A DNA stretch of 64,000 nucleotides from positions 22,679 through 86,678 of the forward strand of contig CAAEFE010000080.1 in the NCBI GenBank assembly GCA_900755095.1, read 5' to 3'. The translations under genes were made by a program, and so were the position numbers. Positions 60,075-64,000 of the stretch are shown one piece after another (position 1 is the stretch's first letter; each line of letters starts with the position of its first letter). Under the pieces are notes generated by a model that did no database searches, had not been told where the DNA came from, and was given only the letters and a program-made list of their open reading frames with translations. This DNA comes from an uncultured Bacteroides sp. (GTDB lineage: Bacteria > Bacteroidota > Bacteroidia > Bacteroidales > Bacteroidaceae).

Positions 60075-61175
60075 TCATTCTTCATCAAAAAGCATGGCCT
60101 CGGTAGGCGTCATGTCATAATAGAACAGCTTGTCCCGTTTGATGATGAGCTTGAGGTTGTCTATCAGGTATTGCATCAGTTTTATCATGACGCTCCGACC
60201 ACGTTTGAACCCGATTGCCTCATAGGAGACCATCAGGCTTTGCAACAGGTTGTCGAATCCCCGGATAGGCTTTTCCCCGAAAGCGGCGGAGAGGGCTTCC
60301 CGGTGCTGTTCGATGCTCAGCTCCGTGAACCCCGTCCGAGCCTTGGGCTTCGGGGGCTCTCCGAACGAGTGTCCTTCCGCAATGACGGGCAGCCCAGTCT
60401 CGTTGATGGTGAACGCAAACGGCTTGAACTCCTTTTCCCGGATATGGAGCGCATGGACTTCGCTGATACCGGGATTCTCGTTGCTCTTGCTGATGACAAG
60501 CACGGTTTCCGCCTTGTTGCTCATTTCCGTACCAATGTGTCCCCGCACATTATTATCCCCTTTGTTCAAATGGAGTACACAATGGATATGCAGGTCGTAC
60601 CTTGAAGACCATTCCATCATCCGGTTGATGACTTCCACCGATTCACCGGTGCTGTTGATGTCAAGCATCAGGTCGCGGATGCCGTCAATGATGACCAGCC
60701 CATAGCCTTTGTTCTGACGCAGCGCATAGTCGATGACCTCGACACGCACCGACGGCGAATATTCACGCAGGCAGAAGAAGTCGAGATTCTCCGGGTCGGT
60801 TGTCGTGGGCAGCCCGGCCAGCCGCAATATGCGCTCCAATACCGAGCGGCAATGGAAACGGCTCTGTTCCGTATCGACGTACAGAATCCGCTGTTTGCCT
60901 TCGGGCAGATGCGCACGGTAGTTCAACACTTGTTTCCCGGCCAATGAAGCGGCGACAAGCGCAGAGACATTAAACGTCTTCTTCGACTTTGCCTTTCCTG
61001 TCGATGCACTGAAATTGCCGAGCGTGGCAATCGTCGAGTTGTCTATCCAGATGATTTGCGGCGGGGTCTCATAAATGTCCGTTGCCTTGATTTGCGAGGC
61101 CAGAAGGATGTCCGACAGGCGGTGTTCATCCATTCCCATATCGGCTGAGCGGTCAGTCTTTCTTTCGTTTTCCAT
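60075..61175 (-). CDS. RepA-like AAA ATPase (AAA_25 type)
   Basis: 366 residues. The Walker A motif is 'FSASTGKAKSKKTFNVSALV' (about 55-74), followed by 'ILYVDTEQSRFHCRSVLERI' and Walker B 'YGLVIIDGIRDLMLDINST' (about 158-176), as in RepA-like hexameric ATPases (RecA/KaiC type, AAA_25). A His-containing 'HCVLHLNKGDNNVRGHIGTE' forms the downstream motif. Such proteins are encoded with a TOPRIM primase on Bacteroides elements and act in replication or mobilisation after excision. It overlaps the HTH gene's end by 23 nt, so both are expressed together. Confidence 0.85.
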   Translation of the reverse strand: MENERKTDRSADMGMDEHRLSDILLASQIKATDIYETPPQIIWIDNSTIATLGNFSASTGKAKSKKTFNVSALVAASLAGKQVLNYRAHLPEGKQRILYVDTEQSRFHCRSVLERILRLAGLPTTTDPENLDFFCLREYSPSVRVEVIDYALRQNKGYGLVIIDGIRDLMLDINSTGESVEVINRMMEWSSRYDLHIHCVLHLNKGDNNVRGHIGTEMSNKAETVLVISKSNENPGISEVHALHIREKEFKPFAFTINETGLPVIAEGHSFGEPPKPKARTGFTELSIEQHREALSAAFGEKPIRGFDNLLQSLMVSYEAIGFKRGRSVMIKLMQYLIDNLKLIIKRDKLFYYDMTPTEAMLFDEE

Positions 61176-61548
61176 TGCGTCTCTTATTAAGGAACGGTTC
61201 TGTGGCGGCGGCTTCCGTCGCCATGCGCACGGCCTCGTTCACTGTAGGTTCATAATTCTGCAACAGCCATTCGTCCAATTCCTCCTTGGCGAAATAGACC
61301 ATTTTACCGCGCGGTTTGTAGTGCGGTATCTCCTTGCTCGATGTGAGCTTGTACAGCATACTTTCAGAAACCCCGATATACATACAGGCTTCCTGAAACG
61401 TGAACACTCTCTTGGTCGTGAAGATGGTATTTTCCAGCAACGTGATACGCTCCAAGAGACTTTCGACCGGTTCCAATTTCTTTAGTACCGATTCGATGGC
61501 GGCGAGCCGTCCGCTCATCCGCTCCATGAATGTCATTCTATTCGGCAT
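61153..61548 (-). CDS. Excisionase-like helix-turn-helix protein
   Basis: 131 residues from the ATG at 61546-61548; a longer frame to 61584 enters the promoter repeat. The N-terminal ~45 residues are a coiled coil ('LAAIESVLKKLEPVESLLER'). The HTH_17 (MerR/excisionase-like) domain is at ~50-100: 'FTFQEACMYIGVSESMLYKL', 'IPHYKPRGKMVYFAKEELDE'. The tail is basic. Such proteins control excision or transcription near the integrase of Bacteroides elements. A TACCTTTG box with a perfect inverted repeat lies upstream, suggesting self-regulation. Confidence 0.85.
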   Translation of the reverse strand: MPNRMTFMERMSGRLAAIESVLKKLEPVESLLERITLLENTIFTTKRVFTFQEACMYIGVSESMLYKLTSSKEIPHYKPRGKMVYFAKEELDEWLLQNYEPTVNEAVRMATEAAATEPFLNKRRNGKRKKD

Positions 61549-61583
61549 AATAACATGGTTTGATTTTTGACAATGGAGATGCA

Positions 61584-61621
61584 ACCTCCGTTATGCAGCG
61601 CGCTAACGGAGGTCAAAGGTA
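61584..61621 (-). promoter_or_regulatory. Promoter and operator of the HTH-ATPase unit
   Basis: The -7 box TACCTTTG (minus, 61614-61621) abuts a perfect 10-bp inverted repeat, ACCTCCGTTA (61584-61593) and TAACGGAGGT (61604-61613). Transcription would begin inside the repeat, a common place for an operator. A further repeat AATGATAC/GTATCATT lies at 61654-61676. Confidence 0.65.
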
Positions 61622-61727
61622 TGTCCGGTAAACGAAGATGCCGTGATTTGGGGAATGATACTATGCGCGTATCATTGCAACTCTCATGCTTTTACCTTTC
61701 ACATACTTCGCTTCTTGTCACTTCCTG

Positions 61728-62508
61728 TCATTCTTTCAGCCGGTCAATGGTCTTTCGGATGCCGTATGCGACCGATGTCATGTTGTTCTTGATGGATGAC
61801 AGCGCGGAAGACAGGGTCGATACCGAAACGGAACGTGTCCCGTCCTTGGACTGCAGGAATGCACCCTTGCCGAGAACATTCTGCCACCGGGACTGGATAA
61901 GCGAGTTTTCAAGAAGCGCGTCGAACAGGATTACCACACGGCGGATATTGTTCACTCGGATGGAAAAGCCTTTCTTACAGGCGAAAAGAGCCTCCATGTC
62001 TTCAATGCGTACAGAAACACAGAACAGATGATAAGTATTGGCACAAGCCACAATACTTTCCATCTGTTCCGGGGTAAAATCACAGCCAAAAGAAAGGGAG
62101 AGATCTGCCGGTCGGTCAATGTGGGGCGGACCGAGCGGAGGCAACGATTCCGAGGTATCATACATCCGTTTCAGCTTCATGCACTCGTCAAACGTGAAAT
62201 TCGGCGTAGCAAAGCAAATCTGGACGAAACGGGCGTACTCGGTCAGCAGCCCCTTGACGATGTGGATGTTCATTTCGTGGCAGTTCCGGCAGGCCGCATG
62301 GTCGCAGTCTATGTACCGGTGTCCGTTTACGAAATCGTCCACATAACGGTGGTACTGTTTACCACCCGACACAACATCGTGGAGATAAACTGTTTTTGCT
62401 TCGGTTAGCAGGGCGAAAAGTTCATTCGCCACATCCTTCTCCGCAGCGAAGTGCTGCAGGTGTTGGCTCCCTCCAAAAAGAGAGAAGGCCGTCTTCAGGT
62501 CTTTTCAT
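61728..62508 (-). CDS. Conserved ICE orphan near the integrase, apparent frameshift at its start
   Basis: The open frame covers 61728-62432 with only a GTG start (234 codons). Read further upstream it is open as 'KDLKTAFSLFGGSQHLQHFA' to just after an ATG at 62506-62508. If the AAAA at 62502-62505 had three A's, that ATG would be in frame and give 'MKDLKTAF', a better N-terminus. The protein has a Cys/His segment ('YIDCDHAACRNCHEMNIH') that could bind zinc and a helical basic C-terminus. No family is recognised. It lies between the integrase and HTH genes. Confidence 0.6.
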
Positions 62509-62631
62509 GTCGATTTACCTTTTTGAGTTTATAATATGTGATGAAAGCATTAACTTCGGTTGCGTTCACAACCGGAGCAATGCCATAAATTGATGTTTGT
62601 AAATTAGACATGAACCACATAGTGCCGTCAA

Positions 62632-63777
62632 TTAGTGAAACAAACCGTTTACAAGATTCACTGCCTCGTCCTTCTTCTTGTTGATAATCTTGGCATACAC
62701 CTGTGTCATTTTTACGTCGGCATGACCGAGCAACTTCGAGACGGTATATAAATCCGCGCCGAGCGTCAGCATCATGGTGGCGAATGTATGCCGGCTGGTG
62801 TGATAGGAGAACCGCTTGGAGATTCCGGCTGCTTTCGCCCAAGGTTTGAGCTGCATCCTGATTGTATTGGCGGACGGCAGGTCGAACACATTATCTTCCG
62901 ATGATTTTCCCCCACGTTCCGGCATCCACTTCAACGCTTCAGGAGAGAGGGGCAGGTAAATAGGCTCTTTGGTCTTTTTCATGGACACGGCCAAACGGTA
63001 CTGTCCCCGGTCAACGAACACGTCTTTCCATTTCAACTTGATTATATCGCTGATGCGCAATCCGCAGAAGCAGGAGAACAGATACGCGCATTTTACTATC
63101 TCGTATTCCTCGTGGGGCATAGGAGTGTCAATCAACGCCTGTACCTCTTCGATGGTCATGTACGACCGCATACTCTCCGGCTTACGGATTTTCTCCGACT
63201 TCTCAAGCTCGTTGAAAGGGTTGGCCTTCATCTTTTTCTTCCTGACGGCAGAGTTCAACGCACCGTTCAACGCACGGTAATAATTGTGAAGCGTGTAGTT
63301 TGATATGTCCTTGCCTTTCGGATGATATTCCGTCAACAGATAAGTGATGTAGCCCCGGCAGAAGTCCCCGTCAATCTGATCCAGTGTGACCATTTCTCCG
63401 GCATAGTCTTTCAGTATGCGCATGGCAATCTTGATTTGGTTGCCGTCTTTCTTGCCCGCACTCTCTTGGGCTTCCATGTAAACCTTCATCCAGTCCAACA
63501 GATAAGTCTTGTCCTTACGGAATACGATTCCTGCCTCATTGCTGGTCAGTTCGATAATACGTTTCGACTTGATGGCATTGGCGGCATCCATTGTCGCCTG
63601 ATTCTGCCTACGGGCATTATTATCCGTCTCCGGGATAATATACATCTTGAGGTATTCATACGTCCGCTTTCCATCGCGGTATATATCCAGATATAGACTC
63701 TTGCTGCCATCGCTCAACGGCTTCATCCGAAGACGAATCGGCTCTTTGACTTTTGTATGATTCTTAACTCGTGCCAT
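62632..63777 (-). CDS. int: Tyrosine recombinase (integrase) of Bacteroides element type
   Basis: 381 residues from the ATG at 63775-63777; an upstream in-frame extension enters the promoter. The N-terminal arm-binding region (~1-90) is followed by a SAM-like core-binding domain (~95-200). The catalytic domain has Arg in 'CFCGLRISDIIKLKW' (about 241), 'HTSRHTFATMML' (HxxR, about 327), 'LLGHADVKMTQVY' (GH motif) and Tyr361 in 'TQVYAKI'. All catalytic residues appear present. It would recombine the element ends with the chromosome. As the outermost gene it marks the right end region. Confidence 0.93.
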   Translation of the reverse strand: MARVKNHTKVKEPIRLRMKPLSDGSKSLYLDIYRDGKRTYEYLKMYIIPETDNNARRQNQATMDAANAIKSKRIIELTSNEAGIVFRKDKTYLLDWMKVYMEAQESAGKKDGNQIKIAMRILKDYAGEMVTLDQIDGDFCRGYITYLLTEYHPKGKDISNYTLHNYYRALNGALNSAVRKKKMKANPFNELEKSEKIRKPESMRSYMTIEEVQALIDTPMPHEEYEIVKCAYLFSCFCGLRISDIIKLKWKDVFVDRGQYRLAVSMKKTKEPIYLPLSPEALKWMPERGGKSSEDNVFDLPSANTIRMQLKPWAKAAGISKRFSYHTSRHTFATMMLTLGADLYTVSKLLGHADVKMTQVYAKIINKKKDEAVNLVNGLFH

Positions 63778-63805
63778 AGGGATTCCTTTCTCATTTTTCC
63801 TATTG

Positions 63806-63813
63806 CAAATATA
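63806..63813 (-). promoter_or_regulatory. -7 box of the integrase gene
   Basis: TATATTTG on the minus strand fits TAnnTTTG, 29 nt upstream of the ATG at 63777. Confidence 0.65.
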
Positions 63814-63830
63814 CGGATAAGTATCGAGAT

Positions 63831-63902
63831 TAAGAAACAAATAAGAAACAAAATTGCACCAAATAAGAGCCAATTCACTGAAAGTACTGAAAACAACTGA
63901 AA
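63831..63902. repeat. Short direct repeats beside the integrase, candidate arm-type sites
   Basis: TAAGAAACAAA occurs twice in tandem (63831-63841 and 63842-63852). ACTGAAA occurs three times at 63877-63883, 63886-63892 and 63896-63902, about one helical turn apart. Repeats like these are often integrase arm-binding sites near an element end. The core attachment site is not identified. The remaining sequence to 64000 is AT-rich with no gene seen. Confidence 0.5.
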
Positions 63903-64000
63903 ATAAAAATAGGCTTATAAAACACTGATTTATAGCTTATTTATTATCACTTTATTGGGTGTTGTTTGCATTTTGTATATATACTGCGTAAATCTGGTAA

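Noticed and set aside
62495..62842. 115-codon minus-strand frame overlapping the integrase end
   Set aside because: It lies mostly within the integrase gene in another frame and has no family features.

Overview
The window is part of a Bacteroidales (Bacteroides, Parabacteroides or Alistipes type) integrative and conjugative element (ICE). The evidence is a Bacteroidetes-type tra gene set (TraE, F, G, J, K, M, N, O), a tyrosine recombinase of Bacteroides transposon type, many TAnnTTTG promoter boxes, and surface lipoproteins behind a cobalamin riboswitch. The integrase lies near the right edge, so one element end is probably within or just past 63.8-64.0 kb. The other end is not seen. No rRNA, tRNA or CRISPR array was recognised.

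Layout. 1-4.0 kb (minus): a cobalamin-riboswitch operon of three exported proteins (DUF4465, PKD and a truncated lipoprotein) that runs off the left edge. 4.1-6.4 kb (plus): four small orphan genes behind structured leaders. 6.4-22.4 kb (minus): a long operon with ArdC-type antirestriction proteins, a tandem OB-fold protein, cell-wall hydrolases, small exported proteins, a TOPRIM primase and orphan proteins, which looks like a second mating or establishment operon. 22.6-26.6 kb: an M23 peptidase, then an abiE toxin-antitoxin pair that runs directly into two corrinoid-salvage genes. 26.7-38.4 kb (plus): orphan genes, a 1,657-aa methylase-helicase, ParA, a small RHH-like protein, a ParB-like protein and three more orphans. 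38.5-40.2 kb: a broken ATPase gene and a DUF1016 nuclease. 40.3-58.8 kb (minus): the coupling protein and the type IV secretion operon, with two solitary DNA methyltransferases inside it. 59.1-63.8 kb (minus): primase, AAA ATPase, excisionase-like HTH, an orphan with an apparent frameshift, and integrase.

How it fits together. The tra operon builds the mating channel. The 6-22 kb operon probably supplies wall hydrolysis, primase and protection from restriction in the new host. ParA/ParB and the methylase-helicase probably act in maintenance or establishment. The cargo is vitamin B12 capture at the surface and corrinoid processing, plus AbiE and DUF1016. B12 transport genes are known to travel on Bacteroides ICEs, and this window fits that pattern.

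The least explained features are four. A recurrent ~200-nt leader (hairpin plus AGGGAAATAAAAA) precedes six plus-strand genes. A shared AATCRTACTA operator-like motif lies in front of both large minus-strand operons. Five exported mating proteins share a C-terminal RW motif. A membrane-anchored coiled-coil protein ends in an RNA-polymerase alpha-CTD-like domain. No relaxase was recognised.
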